A DNA stretch of 64,000 nucleotides from Nonomuraea muscovyensis (GTDB taxonomy: Bacteria; Actinomycetota; Actinomycetes; Streptosporangiales; Streptosporangiaceae), in NCBI RefSeq assembly GCF_014207745.1, contig NZ_JACHJB010000001.1, forward strand, positions 744,001-808,000, written 5' to 3'. A program made the position numbers and the translations under genes. Below the pieces are notes generated by a model. That model made no database searches. It was not told the DNA's origin and saw nothing but the letters and a program-made list of their open reading frames with translations. Each line of letters opens with the position of its first letter. Positions within the stretch are counted from its first letter, which is position 1. Shown piece after piece: positions 49,638-57,397 of the stretch.

Positions 49638-51833
49638 GTGACGGAGACGGCGAGGGGGACGGCGCGTGAGACGCGGCCGCTCGGGACACCGGGCGTCGGC
49701 GAGAGCGCGCGGCGCCCCGACGCGACGCTGAAGGTGACGGGCGAGTTCGCCTACGCCTCCGACCTGTGGCTCGACGACATGGTGTGGGGCGTGACGCTGC
49801 GCAGCCCGCACCCGTCGGCGTGGATCAGGTCGATCGACATCGGGCCGGCGCTCGCCGTGCCCGGCGTGCTGGCCGTGCTGACGCACGAGGACGTGCCGGG
49901 CGAGAAGTACTACGGCCTGGAGCTGAAGGACCAGCCGGTGCTGGCCGTCGACGAGGTGCGCTACCAGGGTGAGCCGGTGGCGCTGGTGGCGGCCGACCAT
50001 CCGGAGACGGCGCGCCGGGCCGCGGCGGCGATCGTGGTGGACTACGAGCCGCGGGACGCGGTGACCGACCCCCGCAAGTCCCGAAATGTCGTCAGATATC
50101 AGCCGGTGCGGGTGGGCGACACCTTCGAGGCCGACGTCGTGGTGACCGGCGAGTACGAGGTCGGCATGCAGGACCAGGCGTTCCTGGGGCCGGAGTCGGG
50201 GCTGGCGGTCCCTGCCGAGGACGGCGGCGTCGACCTGTTCATCGCCACCCAGTGGCTGCACGTGGACCGCGACCAGCTCGCGCCCTGCCTCGGGCTGCCA
50301 CCGGAGAAGGTGCGGCTGACGCTGTCCGGCGTGGGCGGCGCGTTCGGCGCCCGCGAGGACCTGTCCATGCAGGCGCACGCCTGCATGCTGGCGCTGCGCC
50401 TGAACCGCCCCGTCAAGATCGTCTATGGCCGCGAGGAGTCGTTCTTCGGCCACGTGCACCGGCACCCGGCGCGGATGCGCTACGAGCACGGCGCCACCCG
50501 CGACGGGCGGCTCGTCTACGTCAAGGCCGACATCCTGCTCGACGGCGGCGCATACTGCTCCTCCTCCCCCGCCGTCGTGGGCAACGCCGCCTCGCTGGGC
50601 GTCGGCCCGTACGTGGTGCCGAACGTGCGGGTGGACGCGACCGGCGTCTACACCAACAACCCGCCGTGCGGGGCCATGCGCGGCTTCGGCGCGGTGCAGG
50701 CGTGTTACGCGTACGAGTCGCAGATGGACCGGCTGGCCGAGGCGTGCGGTCTGTCGCCCGTGGAGATCCGCGTCCGCAACGCCGTCTCCCAGGGCTCGTC
50801 GCTCATCACCGGGCAGGTCATCGACTCGCCCGCGCCGCTCGCCGGCATGCTGCGCGAGCTGGAGGCCATGCCCCTGCCCTCGCCCCTGCCCCCGCCCCGC
50901 TCCGGTGCCGACCTGCGGTCGCTGCCCGGCGGGCTCTCGCAGACCACCCACGGCGAGTCCGTCCGGCGCGGCGTCGGCTACGGCGTCGGCATCAAGAACA
51001 TCTGCTTCTCCGAGGGCTTCGACGACTACTCGACCGCCAGGGTCCGGGCCGAGCTGGTCGCCGGCGAGCCGCACGTCACCGTGCACACCGCGGCCGCCGA
51101 GGTGGGCCAGGGCCTGGTGACCGTGCAGGCGCAGATCGCCCGGACCGAGCTGGGCGTCGAGCACGTGACCGTGGCGACGGCCGACACCTCGGTCGGCTCG
51201 GCGGGCTCGTCGTCGGCGTCCCGCCAGTCGTACGTCACGGGCGGCGCGGTGAAGGCCGCGTGCGAGGCCGTACGGGCCCGTTTCGAGGGGATGCCGGCCC
51301 GGGAGGCGCTGGAGAAGTTCGGGCCGATCGAGGAGACCCGGGAGTACCGGCACCGGCCCACCCGCCCGATGCACCCCGAGACCGGGCAGGGCGACTCCCA
51401 CACCCAGCTCGCCCTGTGCGTGCACCGGGCCGTGGTCGACGTGGACGTGGAGCTGGGCCTGGTCAAGGTGGTCGAGCTGGCGGCCGTCCAGGACGTCGGC
51501 CGGATCCTGAACCCTCAGCAGCTCGAAGGCCAGATCCACGGCGGCTCGGCGCAGGGGCTCGGGCTGGCGCTGATGGAGGAGATCCAGGTGCGCGACGGCC
51601 GGGTGCTGAACCCGTCGTTCACCGACTACCTGATCCCCACCGTCCTCGACATGCCGCCCATGACGCTGAAGATCTTGGAGAATCCGGACCCGGCGGCCCC
51701 GTACGGGCTGCGCGGCGCGGGCGAGCCACCCACTCTGTCGTCCACGCCCGCCATCGCCGCGGCGGTGCGGGCGGCGACCGGCCGCGAGTTGACGCGCGTT
51801 CCGATCAGACCAGAAGATATCGCCTTGGCGTGA
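49638..51833 (+). CDS. xanthine dehydrogenase-type molybdopterin-binding subunit
   Basis: 731 residues, covering the full large-subunit length. N-terminal PDATLKVTGEFAYASDLWLDDMVWGV and the pterin/substrate residues GGAFGAREDLSMQAHACMLA, YTNNPPCGAMRGFGAVQ and AEVGQGLVTVQAQIA. The near-terminal LRGAGEPPTLSSTPAIA holds the catalytic Glu (GAGEP). It oxidises xanthine/hypoxanthine with FAD and [2Fe-2S] subunits, but neither is adjacent here. GTG start; no clear Shine-Dalgarno. Divergent from PucR. Confidence 0.88.
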   Translation: MTETARGTARETRPLGTPGVGESARRPDATLKVTGEFAYASDLWLDDMVWGVTLRSPHPSAWIRSIDIGPALAVPGVLAVLTHEDVPGEKYYGLELKDQPVLAVDEVRYQGEPVALVAADHPETARRAAAAIVVDYEPRDAVTDPRKSRNVVRYQPVRVGDTFEADVVVTGEYEVGMQDQAFLGPESGLAVPAEDGGVDLFIATQWLHVDRDQLAPCLGLPPEKVRLTLSGVGGAFGAREDLSMQAHACMLALRLNRPVKIVYGREESFFGHVHRHPARMRYEHGATRDGRLVYVKADILLDGGAYCSSSPAVVGNAASLGVGPYVVPNVRVDATGVYTNNPPCGAMRGFGAVQACYAYESQMDRLAEACGLSPVEIRVRNAVSQGSSLITGQVIDSPAPLAGMLRELEAMPLPSPLPPPRSGADLRSLPGGLSQTTHGESVRRGVGYGVGIKNICFSEGFDDYSTARVRAELVAGEPHVTVHTAAAEVGQGLVTVQAQIARTELGVEHVTVATADTSVGSAGSSSASRQSYVTGGAVKAACEAVRARFEGMPAREALEKFGPIEETREYRHRPTRPMHPETGQGDSHTQLALCVHRAVVDVDVELGLVKVVELAAVQDVGRILNPQQLEGQIHGGSAQGLGLALMEEIQVRDGRVLNPSFTDYLIPTVLDMPPMTLKILENPDPAAPYGLRGAGEPPTLSSTPAIAAAVRAATGRELTRVPIRPEDIALA

Positions 51834-51974
51834 CACGTCCGGTCCGGCGGGCCGCGACCTGCGCGCCCGACACTGACCAGACCCGTCCGACGATCCGCGT
51901 ACCGGATCGCGGGCGAGGGGCGAGCGGGCCGGGGAGCCCGGTCCGGTGAGCCCGCGACCAGGGGGAGGCATCCG

Positions 51975-52208
51975 ATGACGGACGCGCGCGAAGCGGCCAA
52001 GGCGGAGTTCGAGCGGTTCGACAGCGACGGCGACGGGCTGCTGTCCGCGTCGGAGATCAGGCAGGTGAACCAGGCGCTCGGCGGCCGGGGCGTGACGGAC
52101 GCGGAGATCGAGGCGTTCATCGCGGCGGCCGACAGTGACGGCGACGGCCGGATCGGGCTGGAGGAGTTCGTCGCCCTGGTGGGCGGCGGCAAGCACGAGC
52201 GCGGCTGA
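51975..52208 (+). CDS. small two-EF-hand calcium-binding protein
   Basis: 77 residues with two canonical loops, DSDGDGLLSASE and DSDGDGRIGLEE, spaced as a calmodulin lobe. Cytosolic. ATG after a GGGGGAGG sequence. It resembles the CabB/CalD-like proteins of streptomycetes. Its position behind the xanthine dehydrogenase gene does not itself link the two. Confidence 0.9.
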   Translation: MTDAREAAKAEFERFDSDGDGLLSASEIRQVNQALGGRGVTDAEIEAFIAAADSDGDGRIGLEEFVALVGGGKHERG

Positions 52209-52238
52209 CGCGGTCCCGCGCCGGCCGGGCGCGGCGCG

Positions 52239-53201
52239 TCAGCGGACGTCGGCGGTGTTGCAGGCGACGCCGTTGCCGTCGACGTCGACGTACCAGGCGT
52301 ACTCCGGGTGGCGTCCTCTGGTGTACGGACCGTAGCCGGCGGCCACGGCCTCCTTGCACGAGGAGAACCTCCGGTCGCCGCCCACCGCGGATCCCGGTCC
52401 GCCCGTCGCGGGGGACGTGCCCGGCACACCCGTGGCCGGCTGGCCCGTGGTCGGCACACCCGTGGCCGGCTGGCCCGTGCCGGGCCCGCTCGTGGGATCC
52501 AGCGGGTTGGGCGCGCCCGTCGGATTCAGCGGGTCGGGGGCGCCGGTGGCGGGGCCGGTCGGAGCCGGGTCGCCGGTGGCGGGGCCCGTCGGAGCCGGGT
52601 CGCCGGTCGGCTGGCCGGTGCCCGCGGCGGAGCCCAGCAGGCGGCTGACGAGCACCTCGGCCTCCTGGCGGGTGAAGCCCGCGATGCTGAGGCTGTCGCC
52701 GTCCATGCCCTGCGTGACGACCGGAGTCGCGACCACGGTCTTGGGCACCAGGACGACCGCGAGCTGCCGCTGGTCCTGCACCATCTCGTCGATGAGCTGC
52801 ACGACCTTCTCCTTGAACGCCGGCGCGATGGCGATGCGCACGGAGTAGGTGCCGTCGTGCTCGCGTACGGGCTCGATCCGTTGCACGGCGCCGACCGTGG
52901 CCCCGTCCTCCAGCAGGTAGCAGGTGGTCTGCTGCTCGTCCAGCACGGCCTCGGCGCCGGGGCAGGGCGCGGGCCTGCTCTCCCTGATCGGCGCGAAGTG
53001 GATGGCCGTGGGCAGCCGCTGCGGCGGGACGCCGCCTAACAGCGGGGTGTCGGGGCTGCGTGTCATCAGAACGGCGATGGTGCCGAGGACACCGGCCACG
53101 ACGACCACCGTGACGAGCGAGACGATCAGCACGATGGTGGTGAGCCTGCTGGCCCGAGGCTTTCCCGGTGCGGCAGGGGGCTGCTCCTCCGGCTTGTCCA
53201 T
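52239..53201 (-). CDS. membrane-anchored protein with SecD-like and Excalibur domains
   Basis: About 320 residues. One span near residues 20-45 (TTIVLIVSLVTVVVVAGVLGTIAVL). The middle, IHFAPIRESRPAPC... through DGDSLSIAGFTRQEAEVLVSRLL, looks like the P1 head region of SecD/SecDF. A long Pro/Thr/Gly linker contains several 30-nt repeats. The C-terminus is an Excalibur calcium-binding domain: FSSCKEAVAAGYGPYTRGRHPEYAWYVDVDGNGVACN, with the DxDxNG loop. Start at 53201 is preferred; an ATG at 53216 is possible. Function unknown. Confidence 0.8.
   Translation of the reverse strand: MDKPEEQPPAAPGKPRASRLTTIVLIVSLVTVVVVAGVLGTIAVLMTRSPDTPLLGGVPPQRLPTAIHFAPIRESRPAPCPGAEAVLDEQQTTCYLLEDGATVGAVQRIEPVREHDGTYSVRIAIAPAFKEKVVQLIDEMVQDQRQLAVVLVPKTVVATPVVTQGMDGDSLSIAGFTRQEAEVLVSRLLGSAAGTGQPTGDPAPTGPATGDPAPTGPATGAPDPLNPTGAPNPLDPTSGPGTGQPATGVPTTGQPATGVPGTSPATGGPGSAVGGDRRFSSCKEAVAAGYGPYTRGRHPEYAWYVDVDGNGVACNTADVR
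52421..52607 (-). repeat. 30-nt tandem units in the Excalibur-protein linker
   Basis: At 52541-52607 a 30-nt unit occurs twice plus a partial copy, encoding GDPAPTGPAT repeats. A second set of about 30 nt at 52421-52480 encodes TGQPATGVP repeats. Both lie in the extracytoplasmic linker. Confidence 0.85.
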
Positions 53202-53371
53202 CCTTGACGACCCCATCCTGACGTTCGGGCTGCCGGTGAGCTTATCGAGGACGGGGCTTGGCGAGGTAATCAGCCGAACAATCCTCACCTTCCCGCGATA
53301 CAGGAGCAGGATTGGAGGAAGAAGGACGGCATGACGACAGTTCCGTCCGCCCGTCGAACGGGGAGTAAATC

Positions 53372-54496
53372 ATGAAGGTCGGCGTTCCGCGAGAGGTCAA
53401 GGACAACGAATATCGGGTCGCGCTCACCCCGGCGGGCGTCCTCGAACTGGTGCGCCACGGCCACCAGGTCTTCGTCGAACGGGACGCGGGCACCGGCTCG
53501 TCCATCCCCGACCACGACTTCGAGGCGGCCGGCGCCGTCATCGTCGACGAGGCCGACGAGGTCTGGGGCGTGGGCGACCTGGTCCTGAAGGTGAAGGAGC
53601 CGGTGGCGGAGGAGTACCACCGGATGCGCAAGGGCCAGGTGCTGTTCACCTACCTGCACCTGGCCGCCTCCCAGCCGTGCACGGCGGCCATGCTCGACGC
53701 GGGGGTCACCGGGATCGCCTACGAGACCGTCCAGACCGGGAGCGGCGCGCTGCCGCTGCTGGCGCCCATGTCGGAGGTGGCGGGCCGGCTGGCGCCGCAG
53801 GTGGGCGCGTACCATCTGATGCGCTCCGGCGGGGGCCGGGGCGTGCTGATGGGCGGCGTGTCCGGCGTGCGGGCCGCGAACGTGGTGGTGATCGGCGCGG
53901 GCGTGTCCGGGATGAACGCGGCGGCCATCGCCCTCGGCATGCAGGCCGAGGTGCTGCTGCTCGACCGCAACATCGACAAGCTGCGCCAGGCGGACCTCGT
54001 CTACCAGGGCCACTGCCAGACGCTCGCCTCCAACACGCTGGAGATCGAGCGCGCGGTGCTGGAGGCCGACCTGGTCATCGGCGCGGTGCTGGTGCCGGGC
54101 GCGCGGGCGCCCAAGCTGGTCACCAACGACCTGGTGAGCCGGATGAAGCCGGGCTCGGTGCTGGTGGACGTCTCCATCGACCAGGGTGGCTGCTTCGAGG
54201 ACTCCCGTCCCACCACGCACGCCGATCCGACCTACCAGGTGCACGAGTCGGTGTTCTACTGCGTGGCCAACATGCCGGGCGCCGTGCCGCACACCTCGAC
54301 GTACGCGCTGACCAACGTCACGCTGCCGTACGCGCTGGCCATCGCCGACCTCGGGTGGCGGCGGGCGCTGGTTGCGGACACGGCGCTGGCGCGCGGGCTG
54401 AACACCCACGAGGGCCACCTCACCAGCCGGCCGGTCGCCGAGGCGCACCTGCTGGAGTGGGTGCCGATCGAGGAGGTGCTCGCCCGCGCCGCCTGA
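53372..54496 (+). CDS. ald: alanine dehydrogenase
   Basis: 374 residues. MKVGVPREVKDNEYRVALTPAGV opens the family and has the substrate-binding Arg. Lys in DLVLKVKEP and the catalytic His in TYLHLAASQ. The NAD fold is VVVIGAGVSGMNAAAIALGMQAEVLLLDRN. Asp in LVDVSIDQGGCFEDSRPTTH. It interconverts alanine with pyruvate and ammonium, and supports nitrogen use and redox balance. The neighbouring DUF3105 gene is convergent. Confidence 0.96.
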   Translation: MKVGVPREVKDNEYRVALTPAGVLELVRHGHQVFVERDAGTGSSIPDHDFEAAGAVIVDEADEVWGVGDLVLKVKEPVAEEYHRMRKGQVLFTYLHLAASQPCTAAMLDAGVTGIAYETVQTGSGALPLLAPMSEVAGRLAPQVGAYHLMRSGGGRGVLMGGVSGVRAANVVVIGAGVSGMNAAAIALGMQAEVLLLDRNIDKLRQADLVYQGHCQTLASNTLEIERAVLEADLVIGAVLVPGARAPKLVTNDLVSRMKPGSVLVDVSIDQGGCFEDSRPTTHADPTYQVHESVFYCVANMPGAVPHTSTYALTNVTLPYALAIADLGWRRALVADTALARGLNTHEGHLTSRPVAEAHLLEWVPIEEVLARAA

Positions 54497-54517
54497 CGGA
54501 CCCGCCGCGGGACCGGC

Positions 54518-55216
54518 CTACTGCTGGGACTGGCTGGGAGCCGGGGTGGCGCTCTCCATCGGCTGGTTGGTCGGCTCGGGCGGCAGCGGCGCCTGGTCGG
54601 CCGTGGTGACGATGGCGTCCTGACCGCCGCAGGTGGCGCCGAGCTCGGGGGTGTCCTTGCCGTTCTGGTACTTCTTGATGAAGGCGCCCAGCTTGGGGTC
54701 CTCGGGGTTGTCGAGCTTGAGCTGGTGCCCCCACGAGGAGACCACGATGGGCGAGGTCAGGCCCGGGAACGGGCTCACCAGCATGTAGTCCTGCTGGCCG
54801 GTGGAGGTGGCCACCTTCTTCAGCGCGTCGATCTGCGGCTTGGGCAGGTCGGGCCGGTAGGTGATCCAGATGGCGCCGTGCTCCAGCGAGTGCACCGCGT
54901 GCTCGCTGTGGATGGGCTTGTCGTAGACGGAGCACTGCTGCCAGTAGTTGTTGTGCTCGCCGCCCACGGGCGGGGCCTCCTTGTACGACACCTGCTTCCA
55001 GACGTGCTGGCCGGCCTCGTAGGAGTAGTTGGACACGGCGTCCAGAGAGGTCTCACGGGACTGCTTGACCAGGTAGAAGCCGACCAGGCCGACGAGCAGG
55101 ACGATGACGAGACCGCCGGCTCCCCACATGAGGAATGCCAGGCGACGCTCCTTGCGCTTCTGCTCGGCGCGCATCTTCTGCAGGTGCTCGCGCCGCGCCT
55201 GCGCCTTCTCCTTCAT
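54518..55216 (-). CDS. DUF3105 family membrane-anchored protein
   Basis: 232 residues. One N-terminal span (FLMWGAGGLVIVLLVGLVGFYLV) and an extracytoplasmic DUF3105 domain (HNNYWQQCSVYDKPIHSEHAVHSLEHGAIWITYRPDLP), with conserved His residues and Cys that may bind metal. The C-terminal tail is Pro/Gln-rich. Start ATG is 131 nt from a divergent DUF305 gene. Proteins of these two families often occur together, so a shared, possibly metal-linked role is likely but undefined. Confidence 0.88.
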   Translation of the reverse strand: MKEKAQARREHLQKMRAEQKRKERRLAFLMWGAGGLVIVLLVGLVGFYLVKQSRETSLDAVSNYSYEAGQHVWKQVSYKEAPPVGGEHNNYWQQCSVYDKPIHSEHAVHSLEHGAIWITYRPDLPKPQIDALKKVATSTGQQDYMLVSPFPGLTSPIVVSSWGHQLKLDNPEDPKLGAFIKKYQNGKDTPELGATCGGQDAIVTTADQAPLPPEPTNQPMESATPAPSQSQQ

Positions 55217-55347
55217 CGTTCCTCCATCGGCGGTATAACTCCGGTCACCCTATGCCTTCCGGGCGTATGCGGAGAATAAGACGTCAAACAGGAAAGATCA
55301 CGGCTTTGCATGGGATGGGCACCCGGGGTGGGTACCCTGGACTTGCC

Positions 55348-55980
55348 ATGGAAAAGCCCCGGAACCTCGCCAAGCCGTTCGCCGCGGCGGCCGTCGTGGT
55401 CGTCGTCGCCGCGGCGCTCTTCCTCGTGTTCGGCCGCGGCGGCGCGCCGGGTGACGCCTCGCCGGAGGCGGGATTCGCCCGTGACATGGCCACGCACCAC
55501 GCGCAGGCCGTCGAGATGTCGTTCGTCATCAGGGACAAGAGCGAGACGCGGGAGATCCGCAGCCTGGCGTTCGACATCATCAACACGCAGGCCAACCAGC
55601 GGGGCATGTTCCTCGGCTGGCTGCAGCAGTGGGGGCTCTCCCCGGTGGGCGAGCAGCGGCCGATGGCCTGGATGGCCGGCCACGGCCACGGCGGCGCCCC
55701 CGTCCAGCCCGGCGTGATGCCGGGCATGGCGACGCCCGCCGAGCTGACCAGGCTCAAGGAGCTGCGGGGCACCGAGGCCGAGGTGCTGTTCCTGCAACTG
55801 ATGATCCGCCACCACGAGGGCGGCGTGCAGATGGCCGAGGGGCTGCTGAAGCTGTCCGACCGCGAGGAGGTGGCCGGCATGGCCCGCAAGATCGTCACCG
55901 GCCAGGCGGGAGAGATCAAGCTGATGACGGACATGCTTCGGCACCGCGCCGCGCAGCCGTTGCCGTCCCTGCTCAAGTGA
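55348..55980 (+). CDS. DUF305 family membrane-anchored protein
   Basis: 210 residues. A span at about 10-28 (FAAAAVVVVVAAALFLVFG). The DUF305 domain has ARDMATHHAQAVEMSF, a HxxH-type helix, and later FLQLMIRHHEGGVQMA, a second His pair. The ferritin-like four-helix layout and His/Met content suggest metal (copper) binding. A TACCCT -10 lies 9 nt before the ATG. The next gene begins 1 nt past its stop, so both are probably one message. Confidence 0.9.
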   Translation: MEKPRNLAKPFAAAAVVVVVAAALFLVFGRGGAPGDASPEAGFARDMATHHAQAVEMSFVIRDKSETREIRSLAFDIINTQANQRGMFLGWLQQWGLSPVGEQRPMAWMAGHGHGGAPVQPGVMPGMATPAELTRLKELRGTEAEVLFLQLMIRHHEGGVQMAEGLLKLSDREEVAGMARKIVTGQAGEIKLMTDMLRHRAAQPLPSLLK

Positions 55981-55981
55981 G

Positions 55982-57397
55982 GTGAGCGCCGACGCGGTGG
56001 TCGTCGGGTCGGGCCCGAACGGGCTCGTCGCGGCGGTCCTGCTGGCCGAGGCCGGCCTGCGGGTGACCCTGCTGGAGGCGGGCGAGCGGTTCGGCGGCGG
56101 CCTGCGCTCGGCGGAGCTGACGCTGCCGGGCCGGGTGCACGACATGGGCGCGACCGTGATGGCGCTCGCCCTGGCCTCGCCGGCGTTCCGGGAGCTGGGC
56201 GTCGAACGGCTGGTGGAGTTCGCGCATCCCGCCGTGGCCGCCGCCCATCCGCTCGACGACCGGCCCGCCGTGCTCGTGCACCGCGACCCGGCCCGCACCG
56301 CCGCGGGGCTGGGCGCCGACGGCGCGGCGTGGCTGCGCGGGCCCGGCGCCACGGCACGGGCCGGATCGCCGCTGGTGGATCTGCTGCTGAAGCCGCTCGG
56401 CCCGTGGGAGGCGGACCCCCGCGCGTTCGCCGCGGCCGCCAGGTTCGGTCTGGGCGGGGCGCTGCCCGCCACCACCTACGCCAGGCGGGCGTTCCGCACG
56501 GTGGAGGGCCGCGCGGTGTTCGCGGGCATGGCCGCGCACTCGCTGCTCGACCTGCGCTCCCCCATCACCGCCGGGTACGGCCTGCTGCTGTCGGCGCTGG
56601 CGCACCTGGTGGGCTGGCCGCTGGTCAGGGGCGGCTCGCAGGTGCTGGCCGACGCCCTGGTGGCCAGGCTGCGCGTGCTGGGCGGCGAGGCGGTGAGCGG
56701 TCACCGGGTGCGCGAGCTGAAGGAGCTCGACGCGCCGACCGTGGTCCTGGACGTGACGCCGCGGCAGTTCCTGGAGCTGGCGGAGCTGCCGGCCGGCTAC
56801 CGCGACCGGCTGCGGCGCTTCCGCTACGGGCCCGGGGTGTTCAAGATGGACTGGGCGCTCGACGGGCCGGTGCCGTGGCGCGATCCCGCCGTGGCCGGCG
56901 CCGGGACCGTGCACCTCGGGGGCACGCTGGAGGAGATCGCGCTCAGCGAGGCGGAGACGGCGCGGGGGCGGCACTCGCCCCGCCCGTACGTGCTGCTCGT
57001 GCAGCCGTACGCGGCCGACCCGACGCGCGGCGGCCACACGCTGTGGGCCTACTGCCACGTCCCGAACGGCTCCCCGGTGGACATGACGGGCGCGATCGAG
57101 GACCAGATCGAACGGTACGCGCCGGGGTTCCGCGACCGGGTGCTGGCCCGGCACGCGATGGGGCCGGCCGCGCTGGAGGCGGACAACCCCAACCTGGTCG
57201 GCGGCGACATCGGGGGCGGGCTGGCCGCGCTGTCGCAGTTCGTCCGGCGGCCGGTGTGGTCGCCCGCCCCGTGGCGTACGCCGCTGCCGGGAGTCTTCCT
57301 GTGCTCGGCGTCGACCCCGCCGGGGGCGGGCGCGCACGGCATGGGCGGCTGGCAGGCCGCCCGCCTCGCCCTGGAGCACCGCCGCTCCCGCGCCTAG
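55982..57397 (+). CDS. FAD-dependent oxidoreductase (phytoene-dehydrogenase-like)
   Basis: 471 residues. The FAD fold is VVVGSGPNGLVAAVLLAEAGLRVTLLEAGERFGGG. The C-terminal motif GVFLCSASTPPGAGAHGMGGWQAA is typical of phytoene desaturase/CrtI-like and all-trans-retinol-saturase-like enzymes. Substrate unknown; it may act on an isoprenoid, but no carotenoid genes adjoin. GTG start 2 nt after DUF305. The stop overlaps the stop of the minus-strand GH gene (4 nt, a CTAG shared by both). Confidence 0.87.
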   Translation: MSADAVVVGSGPNGLVAAVLLAEAGLRVTLLEAGERFGGGLRSAELTLPGRVHDMGATVMALALASPAFRELGVERLVEFAHPAVAAAHPLDDRPAVLVHRDPARTAAGLGADGAAWLRGPGATARAGSPLVDLLLKPLGPWEADPRAFAAAARFGLGGALPATTYARRAFRTVEGRAVFAGMAAHSLLDLRSPITAGYGLLLSALAHLVGWPLVRGGSQVLADALVARLRVLGGEAVSGHRVRELKELDAPTVVLDVTPRQFLELAELPAGYRDRLRRFRYGPGVFKMDWALDGPVPWRDPAVAGAGTVHLGGTLEEIALSEAETARGRHSPRPYVLLVQPYAADPTRGGHTLWAYCHVPNGSPVDMTGAIEDQIERYAPGFRDRVLARHAMGPAALEADNPNLVGGDIGGGLAALSQFVRRPVWSPAPWRTPLPGVFLCSASTPPGAGAHGMGGWQAARLALEHRRSRA

